A stretch of 51,196 bases of DNA, taken from assembly GCA_001804815.1 (NCBI GenBank), contig MHBI01000040.1, positions 1-51,196 on the forward strand. The letters run 5' to 3'. The notes below the pieces were generated by a model. It saw only the letters and a list, made by a program, of their open reading frames with translations. It was not told where the DNA came from and ran no database searches. This DNA comes from Lentisphaerae bacterium GWF2_50_93. GTDB taxonomy: Bacteria; Verrucomicrobiota; Lentisphaeria; Victivallales; GWF2-50-93. The translations under genes and the position numbers were made by a program. Shown in pieces: positions 23,896-32,827 of the stretch (the stretch's first letter is position 1; each line of letters begins with the position of its first letter).

Positions 23896-26322
23896 ATGAG
23901 CGATTCAGTGTTTGCCTCTGTTGCCGCCGATCATCCCTTGAGAAAATCTGTATGGATATGGCCCGAAGGCTACATGTACCTTCTGAACCATTTCGCACAG
24001 TTCAGGTATGATTTTGAACTGAAGAAGGTTCCTTCCAAGGCGCCGTTGTTTATCACCGCCGACAAGTCATACAGGCTGCATGTCAACGGAAAATACGTCT
24101 GCCGCGGGCCGGCGAGGGGATATCAGGAGCATTGGCCGTTCGACGAAGTGGATGTAAAAAAATTCCTCAAGTCAGGACACAACTGGATCTCTGTCGAAGC
24201 TTATACTCCCGGGATCAGCACGTTCTCATATCTCCATTACACCAAGGCCGGAATGCTCTGCGCCGCGAAATGGGGCGATCTTGAGATCAATACCGCTCCT
24301 AAGACCTGGAAGATGAGACGTGACTACGCGTACAACATCGATACCGCAAGGCTGTCGATGCAGCAGGATTTCCAGGAGGACTTCGACGCATCGAAAAGCG
24401 ACAGGAGCTGGATCGCCTCCGCGAAGGCGCCTGCAGACTGGAAGGCTGAATATTTCCCGCCGCACGGACAGCAGCTGCTTTCAACTCCTTTCGGACAGCC
24501 TCCATATGACAATGTGGAGCCGCGCGGGATTCCGATGCTGCGTGAAGAAGTGATTTCTCCAGTGGAAGTCACTTCACTGGGCGTCGGCAAATGCAACGGT
24601 GAATACAGGACATGCAAGAATATCTCCTGGTATTTCATTGAAAATGAATTCTCATCGGTGAAGAGCTGGAAAAACGGCACTTCAGTGAAATCTGTCAAAG
24701 GTAAGGAATCCATCGAAGTAACCGTAACGCCCGAGGGAAAAGGGAAATTCAGCGCGATCACTTTCGACATGGGGAAGTTCGCGGTTGGAAATCTCATTAT
24801 TGAAGTTGAAGGCGCAACCGGCGCCGAGATCCTGGACTTCCATTATTTCCAGTGCCTGAGAAAAGGAATTCCTGTATTCCTCATGCCTGGGAACGGATGC
24901 CTTGCGGCATTTGCAAACAGGCTGAGGCCTGCAATAGGAAGCACAAGCCATGAGTTGTTCCACATAATGGGCGCGCGGCATTTCACGCTTGTGGCGCGTG
25001 ATCTTACGAAACCGCTGAAGATAAAATTGAGCCTGAGGACGGCATATTATCCGTTTACGATGAAAGGCGATTTCAAATCTTCGGACAAGATCCTCAACGG
25101 GATCTATGAAATTTCAAAGCATACCCAGCAGATCTGTTCGCTTGACGCGTATGTCGACACTCCGTGGAGGGAACAGGCGCAGTGGTGGGGCGATGCACGT
25201 GTCCAGGCCAGGAACACCTTCTACATCGACGGCGATGCAAGGCTGCTTGCCAGAGGTATTCATTCAATAGCCGGACAGCATGCTCCGCAGGGGCTGACAT
25301 ATGGCCATGCCCCGACATCTTCGGGCTGGTGCATACTGCCCGACTTCGCCCTTACGTGGATACTCACGGTCTACGACTATTACTGGCAGACCGAGGACTT
25401 GACTGTCTTCCATGAACAGCATGCGAGAATAAAGGAAGTCCTAGGCTATTTCGAGACGCCGGAAGTCAGGGACGAGGAAGGACTTCTCATATACGATCCG
25501 CGATTCTGGCTTTTCGAAGACTGGTCGGATTTACCAAAGGAAAAAGTTCCTACATTCCTCAACCTATGGCATCTTGTCACTCTGGAGCACTATGCGAAAC
25601 TCCTGAAGGCCGCCGGAAAAACTGCGGAGCATAAAAAATGCAGCGCTGAAATAAGTCATCGCAGGAATCTTATTGTCAAAAAGTTCTTTGACAATAAATC
25701 CGGACTTTTCTGTGCATGCCTCGATGCAAAGGGGAAGTTTTCAGGAGAACCGTCGGTCCATGACCAGGTGATGGCGATCATGCTGGATCTCAAACCTGAA
25801 TTCCATAAGAACATGATCGAGAAGCGCATTCTTCCCTACCTCAAGGACGAGAAGGCGGCATGGCCGGTCCCTTCGGCATTCTGGGCGACATATGTCCTTG
25901 AGACCATGTCCAATCTGGGCTATGGAAAAGAGTCGATTGACTTTATCAGGCAGAAGTGGTCTCCGATGTTGAGTACCGGTACGACCTGGGAAGGGTTCGA
26001 CTGGGAGGAGCCGGCTGGCGGATCCTGTTCGCATGCCTGGACAGGCCATCCGTCATTCCATTTCGTGAACATCCTTGCCGGGATCAGGCAGCGCGGTGTT
26101 GCCTGGGGGGAGATTGAATTTGCTCCTGTATTTGTGGACGGAATTGATTCTGCGGAAGCTTCTGTGCCCTCTCCAAAAGGCGCAATCAAGGCGAGATGGA
26201 AGAGAAACGGTGGGCGGGTCGATGCGGAAGTGATCATCCCTTCGGGAGTGAAGCTGCATGTCAGGCTGCCGGGAGTGGACAAGACCATAGACAAGGCTGG
26301 AAAATATTGTTTTGCAGTCTGA
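23896..26322 (+). CDS. GH78 alpha-L-rhamnosidase-like glycosidase
   Basis: An 808-residue protein resembling GH78 alpha-L-rhamnosidases, which release terminal rhamnose from pectic rhamnogalacturonan and glycosides. N-terminal beta domains (about 1-330) contain ADKSYRLHVNGKYVCRGPARG, a typical binding-domain motif. The (alpha/alpha)6 barrel follows, with DTPWREQAQWWGDARVQ at about residues 421-437, matching the region with the general acid, and WDWEEP/HAWTGHPSF-type motifs near 690-730. The C terminus is a beta-sandwich. No signal peptide, so probably cytoplasmic. ATG 23896 with GGAGA 6 bases ahead is chosen over the TTG two codons upstream. It closes the plus-strand run behind the M50 gene. 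Confidence 0.85.
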   Translation: MSDSVFASVAADHPLRKSVWIWPEGYMYLLNHFAQFRYDFELKKVPSKAPLFITADKSYRLHVNGKYVCRGPARGYQEHWPFDEVDVKKFLKSGHNWISVEAYTPGISTFSYLHYTKAGMLCAAKWGDLEINTAPKTWKMRRDYAYNIDTARLSMQQDFQEDFDASKSDRSWIASAKAPADWKAEYFPPHGQQLLSTPFGQPPYDNVEPRGIPMLREEVISPVEVTSLGVGKCNGEYRTCKNISWYFIENEFSSVKSWKNGTSVKSVKGKESIEVTVTPEGKGKFSAITFDMGKFAVGNLIIEVEGATGAEILDFHYFQCLRKGIPVFLMPGNGCLAAFANRLRPAIGSTSHELFHIMGARHFTLVARDLTKPLKIKLSLRTAYYPFTMKGDFKSSDKILNGIYEISKHTQQICSLDAYVDTPWREQAQWWGDARVQARNTFYIDGDARLLARGIHSIAGQHAPQGLTYGHAPTSSGWCILPDFALTWILTVYDYYWQTEDLTVFHEQHARIKEVLGYFETPEVRDEEGLLIYDPRFWLFEDWSDLPKEKVPTFLNLWHLVTLEHYAKLLKAAGKTAEHKKCSAEISHRRNLIVKKFFDNKSGLFCACLDAKGKFSGEPSVHDQVMAIMLDLKPEFHKNMIEKRILPYLKDEKAAWPVPSAFWATYVLETMSNLGYGKESIDFIRQKWSPMLSTGTTWEGFDWEEPAGGSCSHAWTGHPSFHFVNILAGIRQRGVAWGEIEFAPVFVDGIDSAEASVPSPKGAIKARWKRNGGRVDAEVIIPSGVKLHVRLPGVDKTIDKAGKYCFAV

Positions 26323-26362
26323 GGCAATTTCAAAATTCAAGAATCGGTCATGGCAAGCATGA

Positions 26363-26415
26363 CCCTCCACGCCCGAAACGGGCGTAAGAAATGGAGGGAC
26401 GCGCTTGCCGCGTCC
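26363..26415. repeat. Paired GC-rich palindromes (REP-like)
   Basis: CCCTCCA...TGGAGGG encloses CGCCCG-AAA-CGGGCG, and GGACGCG-CTTGC-CGCGTCC follows immediately, sharing two bases. It sits between convergent genes (rhamnosidase and membrane protein) and could act as a bidirectional terminator or a repetitive palindrome. Confidence 0.6.
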
Positions 26416-26452
26416 GTAGTTTTGGAATCGTCGCAGTCTAAGAAATATTGTC

Positions 26453-27127
26453 TCAGAGATAATTTTCCGTGATATGTCTAAGGAACGGGCCGATTGAATT
26501 GGCTTTTGGCTCGATCCTCTGCATTGCGAAACCGGCAACCGACAGGAAGACTGCAAGCAGGAATGCCGGAAACCAGGTCCGGCGCAGGGCTGTAATCAGC
26601 CAGTTGGAATCATAATTGCTTTTTACGCGTTTGTAGACCCTGTTCAATATGAATGCATCCAGCATCAGTTCGGCAAGCAGATTGGGTGCTGTCCAGACGA
26701 CGTATAAGCATACGATCAGTCCGGCGCATACGGCGATGAGCAGTATTATCAGGCAGGCAAGTTCGTCAGCGTCGAGACCCGGGATATCTCCGGAGAGGCC
26801 GATGTCTTCGAGCGAGGAGCTTGAAATGCCTTCATGCAGGTTTTCCACAGCATCAATTCCATCATCCACCGTTGACTGAGGTTCCATGTATTCCTGGTAT
26901 TGAAGCCATATCCAAAGGAGTACGAGGAATACCAGGTATGAAAGGCACACGGCGGCAGGATACCTCATCCACATCTGGGTCATGCCGATTTTCAGCAGGA
27001 GGAACGAGAACAGGAATCCGAATACGCCTGTGCTGAACAGGATGACGAACATCTGGATTCTTGGGAAATCGCTGCGCAGCAGCCATCTTTCGAGCCGCCT
27101 GATGAACTTTTCCCTAGTGTCATGCAT
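26453..27127 (-). CDS. Hypothetical membrane protein (four-helix)
   Basis: A 224-residue integral membrane protein of unknown function with four predicted transmembrane segments (about residues 25-45, 52-76, 123-150 and 190-210), a charged N terminus (MHDTREKFIRRLERWLL) and an acidic central loop (VDDGIDAVENLHEGISSSSLEDIG). The KRVKSNYDSNWLITALRRTWFPAF-type region precedes the last helix; a similar order of a charged stretch followed by a final helix is all I can note. ATG 27127 is preferred over ATG 27142 because AGGA precedes it. It is alone on this strand between plus-strand genes. Confidence 0.6.
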   Translation of the reverse strand: MHDTREKFIRRLERWLLRSDFPRIQMFVILFSTGVFGFLFSFLLLKIGMTQMWMRYPAAVCLSYLVFLVLLWIWLQYQEYMEPQSTVDDGIDAVENLHEGISSSSLEDIGLSGDIPGLDADELACLIILLIAVCAGLIVCLYVVWTAPNLLAELMLDAFILNRVYKRVKSNYDSNWLITALRRTWFPAFLLAVFLSVAGFAMQRIEPKANSIGPFLRHITENYL

Positions 27128-27351
27128 TCGACAAATCCTCATTTATCCAGCAATTGGCAGACAATGTTTACTCACAAAAGATATATCAAAGTAAATAAGT
27201 TTTCCAGCAGGATTTGATCGATGTATAAATCCTGATGGCTTCTCCAGATCGAACCCATCCCAAAATAAATCTGCGAAATTCGCAAAGACTAATTGATTTT
27301 CGGATGAATGGATTAACCTTATAAGAAATTTGCTTTAATGCGGGAAAGTCT

Positions 27352-28248
27352 GTGAAGTCAAATAGGCCGTTTCAAATACTCATAATAGTTCTTATACTTA
27401 TAACCGTCGCTTTTGCGGCGGTCTTCTTTCTCATTGAGAAGAAGAAATCAAAGGTTGAAAAACCCGCCGAGGTGATTGCCGCCGGATGGCTGCAGTTCAA
27501 GATGGGTGAATACAAGCAGGCGATAAAGCTCTTCCAGAAGGTACTTGACGGCGTCCCGGAAAATTCCGATGAACAGATACAGGCGCTGTATGGTCTTGGA
27601 TGCACGAATTGGCTCAAGCTCCCCGGCGGTGACAAGGAGAAGGCCGCGGAATTATTCAATGAAGTGATCAAAAGAGCGCCAGGCAGCGATTATGACGCCT
27701 GGAGCATGCTAGCCCTTGTGAGAATGCTACACATGGTCCCGGCAGACCAGACACCTGATTATCCTAAAGTCAGGGATGAGTACCAGAAGGTATATGAAAA
27801 ATTCCCCGACAAGATTGCGGGGCACGAGGCATTTATCTACATGATTGGTGCATATCTTGCGGCATTCACAAAGGAAGACGCAGTGATTGCAAAGAAGAAA
27901 CTCGATGAATTCCTCAAGGCGCATCCGGATTCCCCGTTCGTCAGCAGCGCATGGGGACTCTGCTCAAGAGCATGTGAGACTCTCGGAGATAAGCAGGGAC
28001 AGCTTGACGCCAAGCTGAAAGAGCTGGAAAAAAGGGAAATTGATCCTGCTAATCCCTTCATGGACAACGCAAACGCCTATTGGTCGATTGCGGTTGTCGC
28101 GGAATTCGAGGTCGGAGATTTTGAAACGGCCCGCAAATACTATAAGCTCATGATGAAGGAATATCCCATGGAGAGAAGGAATTTCGGAGCTATGAGGGCC
28201 TTGGAGAGGATGGATGCGCTTGAAGCGAAGCTGAAGGCGGAGAACTGA
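27352..28248 (+). CDS. Membrane-anchored TPR-like protein
   Basis: A 298-residue protein with an N-terminal transmembrane anchor (residues about 8-28), a basic flank (EKKKSKVEK) and helical repeats of TPR character: AAGWLQFKMGEYKQAIKLFQKVL, LYGLGCTNWLKL, AAELFNEVIKRAPGSD and later pairs. It probably faces the periplasm as a scaffold. The start is GTG (27352) with a weak GGGAAAG upstream. It lies just ahead of the ABC sugar-binding protein gene (84 bases) and could be part of the same transcript, although a direct transport role is not shown. Confidence 0.7.
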   Translation: MKSNRPFQILIIVLILITVAFAAVFFLIEKKKSKVEKPAEVIAAGWLQFKMGEYKQAIKLFQKVLDGVPENSDEQIQALYGLGCTNWLKLPGGDKEKAAELFNEVIKRAPGSDYDAWSMLALVRMLHMVPADQTPDYPKVRDEYQKVYEKFPDKIAGHEAFIYMIGAYLAAFTKEDAVIAKKKLDEFLKAHPDSPFVSSAWGLCSRACETLGDKQGQLDAKLKELEKREIDPANPFMDNANAYWSIAVVAEFEVGDFETARKYYKLMMKEYPMERRNFGAMRALERMDALEAKLKAEN

Positions 28249-28332
28249 GGTAGGGCGTGTTCTCCGCACCGCGCCGTCGTCAGTCGCCAGCAGCCGGTTG
28301 TCAGTTCCAAAGAGAAAAGGACGATTATAATC

Positions 28333-30036
28333 TTGAAGAACATTTTTGAGTTTTTAAGGAAATATCATGCACTGATCATAATCATGGTCGTGTATGTATG
28401 GGCGTTGATATCCGTCGCGCTGTACAGGTACAATGAGGCGCCGCCTGGGACCATAACTCTCAGGATAAGCCATTGGCAGCTTGAAACTGGAGTGCGAGAC
28501 GGCATCAACGAGCTGGCGAAGGAATATCAGAAGACCCATCCGAACGTGCGGATCCTGCAGGAGGCGATCCCCGAAGGCACATACGGACAGTGGCTCAGTA
28601 CCCAGATCATGAGCGGTACGGCTCCGGACATCATTGAAATGGGGATGATCCCCTACCAGGTCATGCTTGCCTACTATAACCGCTACTGTTTCGTGATGAC
28701 CCCCTTTGTGAACAAGCCAAACCCATATAACAAGGACAATGAGCTTGCCAATGTTCCGCTGAGGAACACTTTCAAGGACGGTATGGCGGCAGGTTATGTG
28801 AACGAACTGCAGGAATACATGGCGATCCCCCTGTCAAGTTTCACGGTCAGGGTGTTCTATAATGTCGATCTGCTTGAGAAGCTGACAGGCGCCAACAATC
28901 CTCCGAAGACCTACAGGGAGTTCTTCGACCTCTGCAACAAGGTGAAGGCGATGAAGGACGAAAAAGGACGCAATTATATCCCTGTAGTCGGTTCGAAATA
29001 TCACTTCGGGATATGGGAAGGCGCCCTCTGTGAAATGATGACATACAAAGTTTTGGACAAGGCTGACTTGAACAGGGACGGTGTTGTTGGAAATGATGAG
29101 TTCTATATCGCGATAAAAGCAGGCCTTCTGAACTTTGACTGCAAGCCGATTGCCGCAAAATACAATATGGTCCGTGAGATTGCGGATTTCTGCCAGCCCG
29201 GATTTACAGGGCTGTCACGTGACGAAGGAGTCTTCCTTTTCGCCCAGAAGCGGGCCTTGTTCATGACCACAGGCACCTGGGATGCCTTGAGCCTCCAGGA
29301 ACAGGCCAAAGGGAATTTCACCGTTGGAATAATGGATTTTCCGATGCCGACCAAGGATGATCCTGCATATGGAGATGTAGTCGCCGGACCAAGATATGAG
29401 AATCCCGGACTTGGATTCAACTATTCAGTTACAAGAACCAGCAGGAATCCTGAAGTTGCATTTGATTTCCTCCTATTCATGGCATCAAAGAAGAGCAACG
29501 AAAAGCTGAACAAGATCATCGGGTGGATTCCTTCAGTGATTGACACGGAGATAGTCCCGTTCCTCAATGATTTCAAGCCATGTTTCACCGGTATCTACGG
29601 CAATTTCAACGTTTGGCTTGGCGGCGAGACTTGGATCAGATGGATGCAGCTTGCATCACTTTACCAGGTGGACCCCAATTTCACCTTCAAGCAGTTGGTA
29701 GAGCAGTTCGAACCCTTCTACAAGGAAAAGGGATACGATGATTTCATGGAGCAGAAGAAAAACAACAAGAGGGTGATACCGGTGAACGAACGGTTCCTGA
29801 CTGGAATACGCTCCCAGGCCCTGCTGTCTAAAAATGATTCGCCGGAGGCCAATTCGTTCTGGATAAAATACAGGACGCAGACAAGGGACCGCCAGGTCTT
29901 CTACGAGATATGGGTTTCAACCCAGATGCATTGGGTGAATGAAGGGCCGCCTTTTACAAACGAATACGGGCCTTATGAGTACAGTCCAGAATTGCTGGCG
30001 AAGATCAAAGAGCGGGTGAAGAAGGAAAAGAAATAA
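28333..30036 (+). CDS. ABC transporter sugar-binding protein, membrane-anchored
   Basis: A 567-residue family-1 extracellular solute-binding protein, of the type that captures oligosaccharides for MalFG-like permeases. Instead of a cleaved lipoprotein signal it has an uncleaved-looking transmembrane segment (residues about 12-30) and then TLRISHWQLETGVRDGINELAKEYQ, the standard start of the binding domain. GTAPDIIEMG and FAQKRALFMTTGTWDA are family-like. It is longer than the usual 420-450 residues because of a C-terminal extension. The start is TTG with AAGGA 11 bases upstream. The stop codon lies in a stem (30033-30060) ahead of the permease gene. Confidence 0.85.
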   Translation: MKNIFEFLRKYHALIIIMVVYVWALISVALYRYNEAPPGTITLRISHWQLETGVRDGINELAKEYQKTHPNVRILQEAIPEGTYGQWLSTQIMSGTAPDIIEMGMIPYQVMLAYYNRYCFVMTPFVNKPNPYNKDNELANVPLRNTFKDGMAAGYVNELQEYMAIPLSSFTVRVFYNVDLLEKLTGANNPPKTYREFFDLCNKVKAMKDEKGRNYIPVVGSKYHFGIWEGALCEMMTYKVLDKADLNRDGVVGNDEFYIAIKAGLLNFDCKPIAAKYNMVREIADFCQPGFTGLSRDEGVFLFAQKRALFMTTGTWDALSLQEQAKGNFTVGIMDFPMPTKDDPAYGDVVAGPRYENPGLGFNYSVTRTSRNPEVAFDFLLFMASKKSNEKLNKIIGWIPSVIDTEIVPFLNDFKPCFTGIYGNFNVWLGGETWIRWMQLASLYQVDPNFTFKQLVEQFEPFYKEKGYDDFMEQKKNNKRVIPVNERFLTGIRSQALLSKNDSPEANSFWIKYRTQTRDRQVFYEIWVSTQMHWVNEGPPFTNEYGPYEYSPELLAKIKERVKKEKK

Positions 30037-30060
30037 ATTCGAAGCATGTTTCGGATTTAT
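30033..30060 (+). terminator. Intercistronic hairpin overlapping the stop codon
   Basis: ATAAATTCGAA and TTCGGATTTAT form 11-bp arms with one G:T pair around a 6-nt loop. The TAA stop of the binding-protein gene is inside the left arm. Such stems between binding-protein and permease genes often protect or attenuate mRNA, giving more binding protein than permease; that role is inferred here. Confidence 0.6.
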
Positions 30061-30084
30061 ATATAAAAAACAAGGTTTTTTATT

Positions 30085-32112
30085 ATGGAAGGCAAGAAGA
30101 TCCACTGGAAGCAGGTAGGATATCACTGGGAGATGTATCTATTCATCGTCCCTACGATCATTCTGATAGCCCTTTTCCAGTATTATCCCGCGCTGAGCGG
30201 CGTGTTCCACAGCTTCTACAGGTGGAACGGCGCCGACATCTCGGAATTTGTCGGATTCGAGAATTATTTGAAGCTCCTCAAGAACTCGGACTTCTGGCGT
30301 TCCTTCGAGCTCGCATTCACCCTCGGCATCTGGAACATCGCCAAGATGATCCCGGCCCTTGCCGTGGCCGTGTGCATCCACCGGTGCCGCGGCGAATTCA
30401 TGCAGCTTACTTACAGGATCCTGTTTGTGATACCAATGGTGATTCCTGGTCTCATCATAGTTTTGATCTGGCGTTCATTCTTTTTCGAAGCCACCGCCGG
30501 CTATCTCAACAAGTTCCTCTTCTCAAGCGGACTCTTCAATGTCCTTGTATGGGTCGACCATTTCTTCAACTGGGGAGGTATTTTCAAGGAGGGCAACGCC
30601 CCTGCCTGGCTGGGCGATCCGAACCTTATCGTGTCTGCGTGCATCCTCTGGGGATTCCCATGGGTAGGATCGTTCGCAGTCCTCACCTATCTCGCAAGGC
30701 TCCAGGGAATACCAAAGGATATCTACGAGGCTGCCGATGTGGATGGAGTGACCTGGTGGTCGAAGTTCACAAAGATAGAACTGCCGCTGATAACTTCATC
30801 TATCAAGCTCCTGCTGGTCTTTGTAATAATCGATACGATCAAGGACGCTGGAATGATCCTGGCCCTGGCCGGTATTGAAGGAGGTCCCGGGGGCAACGCC
30901 ACGGTTCCCGCCCTGTTCATGCTGAGAAAGGCCTTCATCGACCAGGAAATGGGATTCGCCTGCGCGGTCGGTATCATCCTCACGGCCATCGTCATGAGCC
31001 TCCAGAAGATGAGCAACATCCTGACCATGTGGAACGATATGAGGGAGTGGCAGAAGAAGACAATCCAGGGAGCAGCTTTTGCTGTTTCAATACTCACTTT
31101 CTATAGCGGTCATTTCAGAGCTGTAGGAATCGCCCTCCTGATTGCATCCATACCTTATTCGGATATTGTCTTCTTCTTCAGGAATCTCAAGGGGAACCTG
31201 AAGATCGTGTTTGAAAAGAGTGAGGCTCCTTCCCATAATCAGAAAGCGCCGGTCATTGTCATCAGGGATGACAAGCTCAAGGCAATGAACTTCATTACTG
31301 ATATCCTGCTCAGAGGTTTGAAGCATTTCACGATTCTTTTCGTCCTGGCGATGGCGCTCATGCCCCTGTATCTGATGGTGATTGTCAGTCTCAAGGACAA
31401 CAGGCAGTTCTATTTTGCGCCGGCAACTCTCACGAAGCCTTTCCACTGGGAGAACTGGGTGACCGCCTACGAGATGATCACCCCATCCCTGGCCAACAGT
31501 CTTGTCATATCCATTACCGGAACTATCCTTACGCTGTTCGTCGCGCTGTGCGCCGCGTACTTCTTCGCCAGGCACAAGATGCCGATGTCCACTTTCCTGT
31601 GGAACGCCATACTCGTCATGATGATGATGCCTGCGATAGCAAACCTGATCCCCCTGTTCAACCTCCTCAACGACATGAACCTCCTGAACACCCTCACATG
31701 TCTCATTATCGTAGGGACCTCCTCCGGCCAGATATTCGCCATATTCGTGCTGCGATCATTTGTCGAGGACATTCCCGGGGATCTTTTCGAGGCGGCCGAG
31801 ATCGATGGAGCGAACCATTTCCAGCAGATGCGGATCATCGTCCTCCCTCTTGCCGGACCAATCCTTGGAACTGTCGGCGTCATGAACTTCATCTCCCAGT
31901 GGAACGATTTCGTCATGCCCCTCATCGTCATACGCGACCATGGCAAACTGCCCGTCATGGTGCAGCTGCTCAGGATAGCCGGTGAATACATCAAGCTGTG
32001 GGGGCCTCTCATGGCGGGCTACGCGCTGGCAAGCATACCGATCATCATACTCTTCATCTTTACAATGAAGCTCTTCACCAAAGGCCTCACCGAAGGCGCC
32101 ATCAAGGGATAA
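30085..32112 (+). CDS. Single-chain fusion of two ABC sugar permeases (MalF-MalG type)
   Basis: A 675-residue polypeptide joining two binding-protein-dependent transport permeases that are normally separate. The first half (about 1-345) is MalF/UgpA-like with the ATPase-contact EAA loop YEAADVDGVTWWSKFTKIELP near residue 215. The second half (about 410-675) is MalG/UgpE-like with LFEAAEIDGANHFQQMRIIVLP near residue 570. Two extra hydrophobic segments around residues 325-365 bridge them, giving the even number needed to keep both halves in the same orientation. AAGG lies 9 bases ahead of the ATG. No ATPase gene is near, so a shared MsmX/MalK-type ATPase is expected. Confidence 0.88.
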   Translation: MEGKKIHWKQVGYHWEMYLFIVPTIILIALFQYYPALSGVFHSFYRWNGADISEFVGFENYLKLLKNSDFWRSFELAFTLGIWNIAKMIPALAVAVCIHRCRGEFMQLTYRILFVIPMVIPGLIIVLIWRSFFFEATAGYLNKFLFSSGLFNVLVWVDHFFNWGGIFKEGNAPAWLGDPNLIVSACILWGFPWVGSFAVLTYLARLQGIPKDIYEAADVDGVTWWSKFTKIELPLITSSIKLLLVFVIIDTIKDAGMILALAGIEGGPGGNATVPALFMLRKAFIDQEMGFACAVGIILTAIVMSLQKMSNILTMWNDMREWQKKTIQGAAFAVSILTFYSGHFRAVGIALLIASIPYSDIVFFFRNLKGNLKIVFEKSEAPSHNQKAPVIVIRDDKLKAMNFITDILLRGLKHFTILFVLAMALMPLYLMVIVSLKDNRQFYFAPATLTKPFHWENWVTAYEMITPSLANSLVISITGTILTLFVALCAAYFFARHKMPMSTFLWNAILVMMMMPAIANLIPLFNLLNDMNLLNTLTCLIIVGTSSGQIFAIFVLRSFVEDIPGDLFEAAEIDGANHFQQMRIIVLPLAGPILGTVGVMNFISQWNDFVMPLIVIRDHGKLPVMVQLLRIAGEYIKLWGPLMAGYALASIPIIILFIFTMKLFTKGLTEGAIKG

Positions 32113-32136
32113 ATTTTGGCATACGCCAAAATTTAT
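32109..32136. terminator. Bidirectional terminator overlapping the permease stop
   Basis: ATAAATTTTGGC and GCCAAAATTTAT are perfect 12-bp arms around ATAC. The TAA stop of the permease lies in the left arm. AT-rich flanks on both sides suit termination from either direction, here between the plus-strand permease and the minus-strand ruvA. Confidence 0.7.
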
Positions 32137-32151
32137 AAGCGCATCGCATTT

Positions 32152-32181
32152 GTTCGTAGTTAAGCTCGCAAGAGCTGTTCT
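32152..32181 (-). repeat. Hairpin repeat, partner of 18875-18904
   Basis: Read on the minus strand it is AGAAC, then hairpin AGCTC-TTGC-GAGCT, then TAACTACGAAC. The copy at 18875 has AGCCC-TTAC-GGGCT in the same place, so the stem is kept by a paired change. Confidence 0.65.
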
Positions 32182-32185
32182 ATCC

Positions 32186-32794
32186 TTATTTGTTCAGGGA
32201 GCGCAATGCCAGCCTTATAAGGTTCTCCGTCGAGCATTCCTTCGGATCTTTCCCGGCTGCAAGCTCGTGTATGGCCTTCATCGCGTTCTCCTGCTTGAAT
32301 CCAAGCTGGACAAGGGCTCGTACTGCATCTTCCATGGACTTGGAGAGGGCATCAGGTACTTTCGCCTTCTCAAATGACGATTCAGGAGAGATGTCCTTGA
32401 CCTTGTTCTTGAGCTCAAGAACGAGAAGTTCGGCGGTTTTCTTGCCGATCCCGCTTATCCCGTTGATGGCCTTCAAGTCAGCGTTTGCAACTGCAGCGCA
32501 GAAGCTTGATACGCTCATGGTGCTGAGGACGTTCAAGGCGATCTTCGGACCGATCCCCGATACTGTCATAAGCAATTTGAACAGCTGCTTCTCCTGGGCG
32601 GTCGCAAACCCGTAGAGCTGTATGTCGTCCTCCTTGACGTTCGTGTAAACGAGTATGCTCGCCTTCTCGCCCACCTTCGGCAGCTTGTCGAACGTGCAAA
32701 GAGGTATGAATACAAGATAGCCGACGCCGTTGACATCGATGAGTATTTCAGTGAAAGACGATTCCTTGAGGATTCCTGTTAAGCTTCCGATCAT
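32186..32794 (-). CDS. ruvA: Holliday junction branch migration protein RuvA
   Basis: A 202-residue RuvA, which binds Holliday junctions as a tetramer and loads the RuvB helicase. Residues 1-62 form the OB domain (MIGSLTGILKE, VNGVGYLVFIP). Two helix-hairpin-helix motifs follow: LLMTVSGIGPKIALNVLS (about 73-90) and INGISGIGKKTAELLVLELK (about 109-128). The C-terminal RuvB-binding domain spans about 150-202 (AVRALVQLGFKQENAMKAI). Length is normal. Neither ruvB nor ruvC is next to it. A MITE copy ends 33 bases before the start codon, so it has replaced or moved the native promoter region. Confidence 0.95.
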   Translation of the reverse strand: MIGSLTGILKESSFTEILIDVNGVGYLVFIPLCTFDKLPKVGEKASILVYTNVKEDDIQLYGFATAQEKQLFKLLMTVSGIGPKIALNVLSTMSVSSFCAAVANADLKAINGISGIGKKTAELLVLELKNKVKDISPESSFEKAKVPDALSKSMEDAVRALVQLGFKQENAMKAIHELAAGKDPKECSTENLIRLALRSLNK

Positions 32795-32827
32795 GGGATT
32801 TATTCCTTGTTTTGAAAAATATTTAAC

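Noticed and set aside
30222..30878. Plus-strand frame of 218 residues within the permease gene
   Set aside because: It is an out-of-frame shadow of the conserved MalF-like sequence, rich in Arg and Pro as such shadows are.
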